Positions 13,019 through 28,320 of a stretch of 64,000 bases of DNA are shown one piece after another. Both the position numbers and the translations under genes were made by a program. Under the pieces are notes generated by a model, which saw only the letters and a program-made list of their open reading frames with translations, was not told where the DNA came from and ran no database searches. The DNA is from Dirofilaria immitis. Its lineage: Eukaryota; Nematoda; Chromadorea; Rhabditida; Onchocercidae. Numbering within the stretch: the stretch's first letter is position 1; each line of letters opens with the position of its first letter. Where the stretch lies: contig JAKNDB010000064.1 of assembly GCA_024305405.1 (NCBI GenBank), positions 1,240,001 through 1,304,000 of the forward strand, in the 5' to 3' direction.

Positions 13019-15767
13019 TAAATGATTCATTTCCATTACGATGGCCGCTTAAATTGTATTAGCACTATGCTGAACCTAAGCAATCTTTTAGCCAAGTTGA
13101 TGAATGTTTGGAATTTAATCGGAGAGTGAAAAGCATCGGTTAGCACAAAGCGTTAAATTATTTTGGATAAAATTTAATCTATTTTAATATATTAAAATTA
13201 GATAAATTTATTTTGGAAGAAAAGAGGATTTCATTTTCCTTTCGCTAAGAATAAATAAATTTTTAAAATTTTCAAACTGTAAAAATGACTAAGAAAAAAC
13301 AATTGAAAATGATTATTGATACGTTAAGACATATGAATATTCAATTCAATTTTATTTTTATAACATTGATTTATTGGGAAGAATTTTATGAATCACAGTT
13401 GAAATACGTTAGGATGTATTAGCACGACTAATCTATCATCATCAATTGTTACTATTAATAGTCACCAGGCTCATTATTAATGAGTCTAAAAGTGTTAATC
13501 AGGAGAGATTATTAATAATTACGCTTCTCATAATCTCTTCTCATTTAACATTATATCATTGATTCATATCCGAATTTGTTTAGAGTAAAAAGCGAAATGT
13601 TGTTAGAAATTATGATGCAAAAGTAGACGATTAAACTTGATTATTAGCAATTGATAATAATTAAAAATATAAATTATTAATAAATATCATTTAGGATGCT
13701 GATATATATTTCACTTAGATTAACAGTAGTATCATGAAAATTTAGTATTGACGAATAATTAGTTTGAAAGTTGTTGAAAGATATTTTGTTTATAAAATGC
13801 ATATTGTTTCCTGTTTGCTAAAACATCTAAACATATCATGTGGACTCACATCATCTGTCAAACATTGATTAATTAGGACCAATTAAGGAGGATTAACTTT
13901 TTGAAAATTTGTCTATTTATCCGTCAAAATTTCGACGTCAATAAGAATGACTGGGTATAATTAATACAATATGCAAATAAAACTTTAACAGAATAATTTT
14001 AGGTCGATTTATAAAACAAACAAATTCATTCCCCTATCTCCAGTTTTTATAATTAATTATGTTTAAGAAATGAAAAACATAGAAATCTGAAAATTAGAAA
14101 CTTTTAAAGATTAAATTCCAATCTTTTATGAATCTATGGCGAATCGTCAAATTCAGTCTTTCAAATTTCAATTTTTTTTCATAATCCAAATTTAATCTTT
14201 AAGGAACTTGAAATTTCAAAAATGAATAATCCAGCTGGTATAAGACATCATAGATGAATTAATTGAGAAGTATAAATCAAATTATTTAAATTACGCGATC
14301 AATTTATTTGCAAGCTATCCTTGTAGCCAAAAATATTTTGGATAAAATGAGTGACGTACATTCATTTTGGATCCATTTTGGATGTATGTCACTCGTTTCA
14401 TCTAAAACTTTCTTTTTATCCTTTTGATCCCTAAGGAAGAATAGTCTCTGGATCGCTTATCGTTTATCATAAATGAATTGTTCATTCTATCCCTTTCCCA
14501 GATGATTTGTTTCGGTTTGCTTTCAGTAGCTTAATGACTGTTTCCTTCTACAGTATGCTAACCTGATGGTAGTGTACTAATTTGATAAATAAATAAATCT
14601 CTTTTAGCCAGAACGGTGATAACAATAACAAACAATTCTCTCTTATAATCGATTTCGTTTCTTCTCGCTATTTTTTAATAACACAATTATTTGGATAAAT
14701 ATAATTTATTAGGCATGGAAAAAAAGATAATTTTAAATTAAGTTGAAAACACTTACCTAAAATATGAATTTGAAATATACGACAACATGTTTTTCCATTT
14801 CTACCTCAGCTCGAAAGAGCTACAAAATATGCAATGAATTATTTCAAAAGTTTGACGACATGCTGAATTATTAAAATTATTTTTACGAGCAAAATAAATG
14901 CTTTTACACTGACCAATTATGTTGGAGGAAAATACAAATTTAAGCATCCGATTTTCTAGAATATTTAATTCCAGAAGTTAAAAACTTCCTGCTTTTTCTT
15001 TTTTGCTTTTTTTGCAAAAAGTAAAATTTTATTTAAATGAAAAAATAGCAAATAGCAGTTTGCTATACGAATAATCGATCCATTCATATATTTCAATATT
15101 TGGTAGAGACAATAAAAATCTTAAATTGCTATTTTTTTAAACCAAACATTATGAGAAAACAAAAAGGAAAAGGAAATGAAGAAAAAGCAGAAAGTAGAAA
15201 AAGAAAAAGAAAAATGCTTAGAATTTGAAAAAAAAAAAAAAACTTCAATACATACATCCTAAAAAGATAACAAAAAAAAAAAGAAGGCTAAACTGCTTCT
15301 TTAATAAATTATTACTATTATATAAATTTTAGGTCAAAAAAAATTGAAATTTTTATGAAAATTCTTTTTAATATTTTTGTTACATTGTTTTTCGTACAAT
15401 TATGATAAATTATTTCCTTCAGAGACATTTTTTCACTTTCATTTTTAAAAATTCGAATTTTTTTTCGTTTTTATTTGATAAACTTGGCCAAATGGCATTT
15501 TGCAGTAGTAGTTAATCAAAAGAAAAATTGCAAGCATCTTTGAAATTCTTCATTTTAAGATATGATAATAAATCATTTTAGAATTAATCATTTTAGTGAG
15601 GAAAATAGGCTTTTTCAACTTGTTACATAATAAATCATTGCAAATACTTTCTTGCATAGTGCATGCAAAAATTTTAAGCATGAATAATGCATGTAAACAT
15701 TTGCATGAATAGATATATTTAAAACGTAACAGAAGTTTTTATAGATATTCGTTCCATTACAATGCAG
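13019..15767. other. Gene-free stretch upstream of the Ig gene
   Basis: No coding exon was recognised apart from the hairpin at 14333-14409. The missing signal-peptide exon of the ZIG-8-like gene should lie here or further left, but I could not identify it. Confidence 0.4.
14333..14409. ncRNA. miRNA-like hairpin candidate
   Basis: Two arms of about 28 nt (from TTTTGGATAAAATGAGTGAC to its partner GTCACTCGTTTCATCTAAAA) pair almost continuously. In the + strand transcript there is one A-C mismatch and four G-U wobbles, around a loop of roughly 18 nt (ATTTTGGATCC region). Length and arm pairing resemble an animal pre-miRNA. No known family was recognised and strand is undecided. It could equally be a remnant of an inverted repeat. 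Confidence 0.3.
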
Positions 15768-18700
15768 GAAAGATATCGAGAATGTGCAATGATGGAACGA
15801 ATCAATGAAGATACTCAAAGATCATCAGGTAGCATACAACAACGAATAGTGCATGTATCGCTTCATGAACCTGCATATCTTCATTGCACAATACCACATT
15901 TAAAGCAAAATATGGTCAGTCGTTTACATGTCGAATAATTATTGATAATCTCTCCATTTGTCCTATCGGTTTGCATAATTAAATTTTTATAAAAGATTAT
16001 TTGGCTTTATTACAGAATCTCTCATTGTTTGAAATTATTCGGCGTATTGCTAAATAAGTAGAAAACTTTTTCGTATTTCCGAGAATTATTCGATTTATTA
16101 TTAAATAAGTATTCGATTTATTATTAAATAAGTAGAAGATTATTTTATATCTTTGAAGACTAATCGATCTATTGCTAAATGAATTAAACGATTTATCAAT
16201 GGAATTAAAATTTCTATCAAATTTAAATTCCATTTATTCAATTAAACTGTCAATAATAATGATAAAAGAATTGTCTATCGATAAGCAAATATCTTTTATG
16301 AAAATTTAAAGCAACAATCAACTTGAATATATTTTTGAATTAAAAAAAAAAATTAAAAATACTGTTTTTCTTTAAAATCAAATCGCTTCATCATATTAAT
16401 CCATTTTTGGGTAGCTTGGACACGTCTACGTGATGAAGCTATATTGGCCGTTGGTGAGCAATCATTCACCACTGATTCCAGATTTCAAATATCGCTTAAA
16501 TCATCTGAAACTGATTGGGTGCTAATTATTAGGTAAACTATTGATACATTACATATAAACATACGTATTAAGCATAACCTGATAATCCAAAATTAATTGA
16601 ATCGATTCAATTAATAATTGAATGTTTATTAATAAGTTCTTCAATTTGCATAATATTTGGGCGTTATTTACATGCATATTTATTGATGGAATTACGAATT
16701 ACTATTTTAATCATGATAATAATTTAATTGAAACTTCTAATAGAAGTACCGTCATAGTGATAATATGACATTATATCAGTATAATGATATGCTTTTACAT
16801 ATCTTGGTTCAAATTTTATGACTTATTCTGAGATTCGGTAACTTCCGTTAAAGTTTTATGGCAGTTTATTGAAAATTTTTTACAAGTTTATTTAAAAATA
16901 TTGTAATACTTTGCATATTTATTCGCCAAGCTTAATCATTATTGAACTTTACTAAAACTATTTAATTAATTTATCTTTTCTAAATAATTAAATTTTTATT
17001 TTCATTAAATATATTTGGCATTTATAGGCGAGCAGAAAATTCGGATTCAGGTTGTTATCTATGTGAAGTAAATACCGAACCAAGAAGTACTATCTACGCT
17101 GTATATTTAAATGTTATGGGTATGATTTAAATGATTGAAAAAAAAAAAAAAGAAAAATTGATCTCTTCATCAATAGCAAATAATTAATTTGAAATATTTT
17201 CGATGTTAAAATTATTTGATGAATCATATTGAAATTATAAGCAATCGATTTAATCGATAATCGTATATAAATCTGGATATATTATCCACATAAATATGAT
17301 ATTTTTGTTTCATGTACATGCATAATGATAGTTAATGTTAAAAATTTTTCTCATCTAATTTATATTAATGCATCCTTTTTATCGGTATGATAGATTCTGA
17401 TTCCGATCTTCTAATTCATCGGAGTAATAAAAATTTTTCAAGTAAAATTCGAATTTTTCTTTCTTTTGAAATTTGATAAATTAGACTATTTCTTTGTTGC
17501 ACATTTTGGTTGCATTTTTCAGAAAAACGCAATCTCAAAGTATCATCGTCATCAGCAAGTAATTAACTTTTTATGTATTTGTTTAACTTTCATTTTCTTG
17601 TATTTTATATTCGTTATTATAAATAACAAAGATTAAAAAAATTAATTTTTCATTCATTTATGTTTCCAAAATTTTGTTTTAAATTTTGATTGTCATAAAA
17701 TATTATATATTCAAATTTTATTTAAAATTAAACTCATTTGAGCAAAATGTGTTTATTAACAATTTGATGTATTCCTTAGATATTAATTAATTTCCATTCC
17801 AATTAGCTTCTGTTAATTTCCGAATTAATTTTCATCCCTCTTAGATATCAAATTATATCTCTCTATTCGATGAAATAAAGATAGAATTAATTTGTTTGCA
17901 AAATACAATTTTATACTAAATGCGTGATATAAATTTATTCTTTATTCAATTGCAAAAATATTTCCATCATAAACATATCTTTAAGTGTTATTGTAAAGAA
18001 ATATTTCTTAATCTAATTTTTTAGTATAAATAAATTATTTCTTCTGCGATATCGAAAAAGAAGTAAAAATTTTTTCGATAAATTTTCACATTTTAAAAGT
18101 CATTCTATATATTTAAGCAATTATTAATTATCATATTGTTTGAATCAGTAATGGGAGCAATAAATGAATTATTATACCAGAAACGGTGTTATTTAAATGT
18201 AAAGCATTTTAATTTTAATTAACGGCCAATTAAATCTTAGTAATTTAATAATTAATTAATTATAATTAATTTCAAAACTAAAACGCTTATTGTTTATTTT
18301 AAAATTAAGAATGGAATTAGTAAAAATTTAATCATATGTAAAGCGTAATTTTTAAAATTATTATAATCTTCAATTTTTCAACATTAAATGTTTTTGTAAT
18401 TTCAAAAAAAAAAAAATGAAAGAAAAACGAAATATTCCATTTAATTACGAAATATCTAAGCAAATATTTTACTTAATTTTCACTAAATATTTTTTATTTT
18501 TCAATCTTATTTTTCGTATTTTTAGAGCATATGACAAATTTAATGGCTAATATGATTGGTGATGAAGTACTTCTGAATTGTACGATAACGATCAATGCTG
18601 AAACAAATGCTACAAATGATGAAGTAGAATGGTGGCGAGATGGACAACGAATTGATTTTAAAAATACTAAAAGTTGGAAAAAATTTGGAACTTTTTTTAA

Positions 18701-19234
18701 TAAATAGAAATTCAGTAAAATTAAGCTATTCAAACTTTACTACAACTGATATATCGTTCAAATTATAATCTTTACGTGAACTATCACGTCATAACTAAAC
18801 AACTTCGTATACATGCTGTATATCTAATTACTTAGAATAACATTAAAAATTTCCGCAATGACAAAAATATGAAATCATATGAATCAAACAGATATGATGT
18901 TTTTTTTTTTTTTGACATTTCTTTGTTATCATATTACGATAGCATCAAAAATGAATGCTTTTTAGAATATATATCAAAAGTAAAACGTAACAGTAGAACG
19001 ATCATTCATACGTTACGAATTCTTAGTGCATCAAGTGAAGATGATGGAAGTTATTCATGCAAAACAGTCGATTCATCGGAATCAACGCATATGTTACACG
19101 TTAATAGAAGTATGCCAAATATTGCAAAATGTTTAAAATATATCGAGAATTGGATTTATTCATCTGATGTCAAAAATTATCATTTATTTTCATCTGACCT
19201 TACTTCGCAGTTAAATTATGAAATTTTTATTTAG
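15768..19234 (+). CDS. zig-8: ZIG-8-like two-Ig-domain protein (5' exon not found)
   Basis: Six exons: 15768-15914, 16415-16532, 17028-17119, 17523-17558, 18526-18672 and 18966-19234 (or to a donor at 19109). Together they encode two immunoglobulin folds. Ig1 has PAYLHC (B strand), AWTR with the core Trp, WVLIIR, and DSGCYLC. Ig2 has VLLNC, VEWWRDG and EDDGSYSC. Spacing and motifs match C. elegans ZIG-8, a secreted or surface two-Ig neuronal protein related to Dpr/DIP proteins. The signal peptide exon upstream was not found. The join 15914/16415 is one base out of phase unless the A4 run at 15907-15910 is really A5. The tail after Ig2 is either read through to the stop at 19232-19234 or spliced at 19109 to an exon at 20616-20662. 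Orthology inferred from motifs. Confidence 0.75.
16087..16133. repeat. 23-bp tandem duplication in an intron
   Basis: The block TATTCGATTTATTATTAAATAAG (given here only by position and first bases, TATTCGATTTATT) is present twice back to back within the second intron of the Ig gene. This is local slippage-type duplication. Confidence 0.7.
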
Positions 19235-21781
19235 CTAAGATAAAATTTAAATTAATTTATTTCATCGCTCAACTTATATTTTCTAATTATTCTTCCCAGA
19301 TGTTTTCAAAAATATGCTAAATTTTTAACAAAAACAAAAAAATTGTAAATAAATCAAATATTTCAAGCAACTAATTAAAAAAAAATAATTTATAAATTAT
19401 TTCTATCAAAGTTAAAAGTAAAAACAATCTAAAAAAGTTTTTCAATTTTTAAAAATTAACTATCAGGCAATTTGTAACTATACATATTAAAAATTATGCC
19501 AAAAATCCAGTAATATCAAGCAAATTTCTCAAAATCACCAGAAAAACTAAATATCGCAACTAATTCTATCAATACCTTAGCAAACTTTGGAGCGATTAAA
19601 TACATGATATTTATAATGAAATGGTGATATCTTCTTGCATTTTTGGAGAATAGCTAAAGCCGAACAACTAAACAATTCGTTGACTTTTTGAAAATTACCG
19701 AAAATTTTCGGATTATTTAGTAATTGCAAAGCAAAGTGATTTAGAAGATTTATTGTGTTTTCATTTAACTGTCAAAGTGATATAATTCATATCAAAACTA
19801 ACAACAATAACAATTTAAAAAAAAAACAAAACAAAAAACAAAAAAAATGACAATATTTCATGCAAATAATTGTTTTATTTGAAATATACCATATACTAAA
19901 TAATAAGATTCCTCTATTTTTTTGCTTACTATCCGAAAATTTTTATTTTATTCATATCCCTAAAGTAATTGTTTTATTTCAACAAATATATTATTGCAAT
20001 CATTCTTTTATTTACCTTAACTTCTGATTTAACATACCTTTTTTTCTTTGCTATTCTGGAGAAAACTAATTTGCAAAACTATATTTCAACGAATAAATTT
20101 ATATCCTAGAGCAATATAATTTGCAGTTAACCTAAAATTTGTAATCAGATTTCTTTCATTCGTTAAATCACTCATTGGGATTATTATTTTGAAATATTGT
20201 TTATCGTTTGAAAAAAAAATAAACAGCTAATTTTGATGCGAAACAAATTCTGTATATTGCTTAAATATTAATGTGCTTACAATTTTTTAATGAATATTGT
20301 GAATTTACTAATCTCTGATCAAAAATTTCTTATCATCAATAATTTTTTACTTATTAACGAGTGATATAATTTGTAGCACTTAATTATGTTTTACAATGCA
20401 TCGTTAGAAAGTTTGATTTTTATACTTATAAGAAGTAATAAGGTATTTAATGAAAGAAAGTAAATAAATTAATGAGATGAATTTTGAGAATTTCAAAAGT
20501 AAATTTAAATGAATGGAAAAAAACGCGAACATCATTTGTAGCCCAATCTTTAATTTTCAATTTTGGAATTTTATCCGAGTTATGGACAAAAACTTTTCAC
20601 AATGTTTATTTTCAGATTTGGCTCTACGCAATGGTAGCAAAACGATACAAAGGATAACTTAGCCATTACTTATAATTTTCCTATCTTTATTTCATCTTAT
20701 TTGAGTAAAATTTCTGGTTGCATTCGAGAATAAATATAGCAAAAATGATTAATCAATTTTTCAAAATTATGAAAACAATAAAGTGTATCAAATATGCCTT
20801 TTGAAATATTTGTAATTGATATTTCATTAATTATTTATATTACAAGAAATGATCTTTTACTTTGATTAAAATTATAATTCATTTGTAAATTCTCGATAAG
20901 ACCAACCGAAGATTCATAATTAATACGATATAATTAGTGCTATATGAAGGATCAAATATACGCAGTAATCATATTCAAAACAGTTCCATTACTATCATGA
21001 TATATATGGTTCCTGTTAATTAAGGAATTCAAAACTTACCCTATTAATTAGGAATTCAAGATTAATTTACTTTTTATTTTATCTAAAAGCATTTTCACTC
21101 AACACTTGATCATTTTTTTTAATCATCTGAAGAATATTTTTTCTTTTTTTGTCGGACTTGAAATTTAATTTTTGAAATACGTAATTAATATGTATCGATC
21201 CGTATGGATGGTATTTCACATATTTTTTTTTAATTCTTTCAGTGATATTTTATTCATGAAAGCTTAATTTTCATGAATAAAAATTTTAGAAGAAAAAAAT
21301 AGAAAAAGTTCAGTTTTTAAATTGTTTTCTTTTCTTTTTTTGAAGTGTTTTATCGATTAGTTTTTTATTAAGTACTATTTTGAATGATAAATTTTTGGAA
21401 AAAAAAAGAACAATTTCTTCAAATTGTTATCTGCAAAAGAATATTTCATGCTCAAATGTTATCAATATAAAAATTCAGACTTTATATAATTATTTAAAAT
21501 AAAAGTTTCAAGATCGCTTTTTTCAACTACAACAAATAAAAGTTAAGAAATCAAGAAGTTTTTAAAAAATTTGAAGAATGCGGAAAAAATTTAAGAGTAC
21601 ACAGAAGATTTGATTTCATCTTGCTTAGCTCGATCATTGGTCTATTCAAAGAAGAGAGTTAAATGATTTTGATTTTTGTGACATTTCTTAATTTGAATAA
21701 AATCATTAAAAAAATCAATAAATTATCGTACTTCAATCTCTAAATTATCAACAAAATTTAAAATAGATAAATTCTGGGACA
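19235..21781. other. Gene-free stretch between the Ig gene and the clathrin copy
   Basis: Apart from the possible exon at 20616-20662 nothing was recognised. Sequence is poly-A/T-rich with no conserved frames. Confidence 0.4.
20616..20662 (+). CDS. Possible alternative last exon of the ZIG-8-like gene
   Basis: A strong acceptor (TTTATTTTCAG) precedes a 47-base open piece. If joined in phase to the donor at 19109-19110 (A|GTATGC), it reads about 15 codons and stops at TAG. This would give a short C-terminal tail in place of the 41-residue read-through tail. Support is only splice phase, with no conservation evidence. Confidence 0.25.
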
Positions 21782-24725
<2,944 letters not shown>

Positions 24726-25067
24726 AAACTAATAAAGAAATCAAAAGTTGGTAATTCTTCTTTATCTTTTTATAATGAAAATAATTTATGATTTTAAAAA
24801 TCGTATGCGGACTGTCTATGATTCTTCATTCTAATATTTTTTTGCGCCATTAACAGCATGTTGATATACCATGAATAGATTATAATGAACGATATTGAGA
24901 TTGCCAATTTATTTAATAACTTCATAATTTTATAGCACCAAATGAAAAGAATATGGAGTGAGAATAAACACCCACAACTATCGGAGCATTTTAATTTAAA
25001 TTGTGTTGTTTAAAATTGTGTTTATATTGTGTTATTTGAGTGCTGGAAATCTCTGAATATAAACTTC

Positions 25068-25270
25068 GATATAATACAACCAACCATTATATCGTTTCTT
25101 TTTGAAGTGCTGAAAAGTGATAAAGAATCAGAAGGACATCTTAAAACAAAACTGCTTGAAAAGAATCTTCTTTATGCTCCACAGGTTGATGTCTGGATTG
25201 AAAGACTTTGGTCAACTATTTGATCTGGCGCATGGTCTTAGTCCTTTGTGTTTTTAAAAGAATTCTGATC
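25068..25270 (+). pseudogene. Diverged copy of clathrin exon 12 plus intron
   Basis: This matches the reverse complement of about 37165-37345 in the intact clathrin gene: the end of exon 12 (KSDKESEGHL, then LLYAPQ) and the following intron up to AAAAGAATTCTGAT. By eye there are about fifteen substitutions over some 200 bases, so it is clearly older than the neighbouring 2.9 kb copy. It lies after the exon 17-24 copy although exon 12 precedes those exons in the gene, so it is a separate or rearranged duplication. Intron sequence is retained, so it is not a processed copy. The open frame through it extends only because the exon is conserved. Confidence 0.88.
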
Positions 25271-26699
25271 TCTAAACATAATGTATAATGTATTATATAT
25301 TGAATGTAATACTGCTAAAAATTTCAGATAGACAAAATATTACCAATTATTCAATAGTAAACTATAAAAGATATGCAATGCAATTATTTATTTAATTATT
25401 CATTTTTCGATCTATGAAGAAGTTAGACAATCAGTGAGATCTGTTTAAATAAATATTATATTCTTGATTAAAGTGATATTCAAAATAAATACTTTCAAAG
25501 TTCGCAAAGAAAAAATTGATCTTTTGTTTTTCTATGAACGAAATTTCCAAATAATCGATTTATTCGGAAGAAAACCTCGTGTTTTAACGAATACAACGAC
25601 GTTTCATTTATTAAAAATTGATTTTCTATTTGTGGATTTTGAACAGGAAAAGCAATAAATGCTCATATTTTGCACAGGCGACAATGTCTGGAATAAATTA
25701 AAATTTTTATTTTCAATTGGCTTCAATAAAATTAGATTTCTATATTTAAAATACCTAACTTTTACGAATTTCAGATATTTTGTCATAAGAAATAGCTTCA
25801 TGATGACGAATAATTTATCCGATTAATTTCATTTTATATTTTAAAAGGAAAAAAATTAAAAAACAATATTTAATTCATCTGCCAGTTACATTGACATTAC
25901 AGGGACGGTCATGTGAATTTCACTCGCATTAATTTGCACAAACATATGATTTTCGACGCGATTATGACATAGTTTCCATTATTCACAAAAACGCTTACAG
26001 CATTCAAGTATTCAGGATTATCAAGATTTTCAAGCTCGCTTTTTTTCACGAATCGTTTTTTATTGTCATATTTAGACAAAAAAATAAGCTCACATAATTA
26101 TGCAAAAAGATTAAGAGTACTGCAATTCATCTGATCATGGATCGTGCATTAAGAGAAACGTTTAAAATCAGTCTCTAAATAACATTCAAAATCAGTACAT
26201 ATTTATCACCTACTGCACTTCACTTCTATTTGATTTATATATTTTATGAAATACATTTCTAAAATAATATCCAGAATTCTATGCCAAACTCTGTATTTCA
26301 ATTACTACCATTTATCTGGAAATTGCTATCGAATCAGTATGCTGTTGTTTTATTGTTTTCTAGTAGCTATACCGCTACCATGCATCACACAAGTAACAGT
26401 AAGTGAAAAAATTATTGCTTTGATTATGAAAACTAAATATTCATAAATTTTCCGTTTAAGCAAAGATAGAATTTTTTGTTTTTCCCGAAACAATCTGTTT
26501 TTGTGTTTAAGCACTCTCTTTCTAACATAACACTAACTTCATATATTGATATCAGTAGAATTTTTTTGCGATCATTGAGACTGCTAAAAAATTTGACGAA
26601 AATAATAATTATCAAATCACTATGAAATGAATTATTTCGCATAAGATATCAAATGAAAATAATTCATCAATACAGGCAGAAATAAATAAACAATTAGAT
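25271..26699. other. Gene-free stretch
   Basis: No conserved coding sequence recognised. Two short open frames (26246-26446 on +, 25604-25801 on -) have no family features. Confidence 0.4.
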
Positions 26700-27315
26700 C
26701 AAAATGAATATAATCAGACATGTGCAAAGAAAAACGGTTCGAGTGCAATATATGTGGTAAAAATTCATTCATCGCGGCAATCTAAACAACCACAATCGAA
26801 TACATACAGGAGAGAAACCTTTCGGATGCAGTATATGCGGTAAAAAATTCAATCAAAGAGGTATCCTAAACATTCATGAACAAATACATACGGGAAAGAA
26901 ACCGTGGAAGTGTAATCTATGCGGCAAAAATTTCAGTCATTCCAGCAATCTGAAAACTCATAATCGGATGCATAAAGGCGAGAAACTGTTTAAGTGCGAT
27001 GAATGCGGTAAACAGTTTAGTCTACGCTGCAATTTGAATGATCATATTCGGACTCATTCAAACGAGAAACTGTTAGAATGTGATATATGCGGTAAAAATT
27101 CAAACAACGCAGCGTGATGAGTATACACAATACATATAAGCAAAGAACAGTTCAAATGCGGTAAAGAATTCAGTCGAAATAATGATTTGCTAAAATATAA
27201 AAAGAAACACAAGAGATCAGCTAGAGGCCCTTATCGTATGGAGACTATACCAACAGACGATGTTTTTAGTACATCTATATTAATAGATAAAATAATTTCA
27301 TATATAGGACTATAA
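26700..27315 (+). pseudogene. C2H2 zinc-finger locus with broken end fingers
   Basis: A run of Krüppel-type fingers is readable: FECNICGKKF..H, then FGCSICGKKF..HEQIH, WKCNLCGKNFSH..H..MH, FKCDECGKQFS..H..TH and LECDICGKKF. Linkers are of the HTGEKPF type. The middle three fingers (about 26815-27075) are intact in one frame. Finger 1 needs one extra A in the A5 run at 26759-26763, and finger 5 needs one at 27094-27098. A sixth finger is degenerate (FKCGKEFSR lacks its second Cys spacing) and the frame ends at 27313-27315. No start exon was found, though an acceptor lies near 26681. It is either a sequence-nucleic-acid-binding protein gene damaged by consensus errors or a decaying pseudogene. 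The sixth finger argues for decay at the 3' end. Confidence 0.65.
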
Positions 27316-27899
27316 GCACTATATTATCTTTTATGCTTTACTGATTGTTGTTTGATTGATTGTTAAAAATAACTGCTAAGATTAAATACAAAATTTTCAA
27401 CTGTCGCTGTATTGCATTTTATATTGTATTTATTTCGTCACATAAGCTTTTTTACATTATTTCATACTATAAAATTCCATTTTTTTCACATCTACCGGTC
27501 GCTATAGTTTTCCACTTGCAAATCAAAAATATCTTTGGAGATCTATAAGTTTTGCTCAATTCGAAAACTTTTGCTTTCTTTTTTTTCAGTTTTTCTGTGG
27601 TTTGCAAATTTTGATCAAATATATATTCAATTGAAATTTAATTGAAAGGTATTATCGAGTTAATAAAAAGAAAACATTCAATTTTCGAGTTTATACTTTT
27701 TGTCGTGAACGCTGATTCGCGAAACTCCAACATACAATTACATAATTAAATAAATTTCTTATTGTAAACAAATAAGGAAATAGATTATTCACTGTAAATT
27801 AATGTTCGTGAAACCATGAATCATCCCAGACATATCTACATTCCTTAAAATTGTTTTTCACACGTTTTTATTGTTATCTTATCTAACCAATCTACATCT

Positions 27900-28320
27900 T
27901 TATGTTTAAGCGCTTATTTTCCCACGCTAATCTCCCCGTTTAATCTTACTGTAATGTTTCCTCCATATCCGGTATGTTTCCGGTGCTAGAATTAACCACT
28001 CCCACTTCTGGGAAGATATAAACCACGAGTGATCATCATCAACATTATTGTTATCACTTAAGTACAATGAGTAATAAACGTTTCGGCTTCACGGTGTGCG
28101 CTCAATACAGCTCCACTATACCCTACTCAATCCCCAACACTGGTGACATTTGGTCCCCTCGACGTCAGCTCACACCCAATAAATACGCGATACTTTTCGC
28201 TGTGCTCTGTTCTATCAAAGATGATATGACTGAGTGAAAAAATTTTTGAGAAAAAATTGAAGAAGAAAGAAGAGAGTAAAAATAAGCAAATAACTGAAAA
28301 GGTGGATGATCTCATCAGAT
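27900..28320 (+). mobile_element. LTR-like retrotransposon remnant
   Basis: This block is visibly more GC-rich and less repetitive than its flanks. It contains a TATA-like GATATAAACC at about 28015, an AATAAA at about 28071, an end in CCCAACA at about 28139, and immediately after it TGGTGACATTTGGTCCC. That last motif has the TGG start expected of a retrotransposon primer-binding site. This order (TATA, polyA signal, CA end, TGG) is that of an LTR followed by a leader. A lysine/glutamate-rich frame follows to about 28320. I could not find the left LTR boundary, the second LTR or any reverse transcriptase, so it is a fragment at most. Confidence 0.4.
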
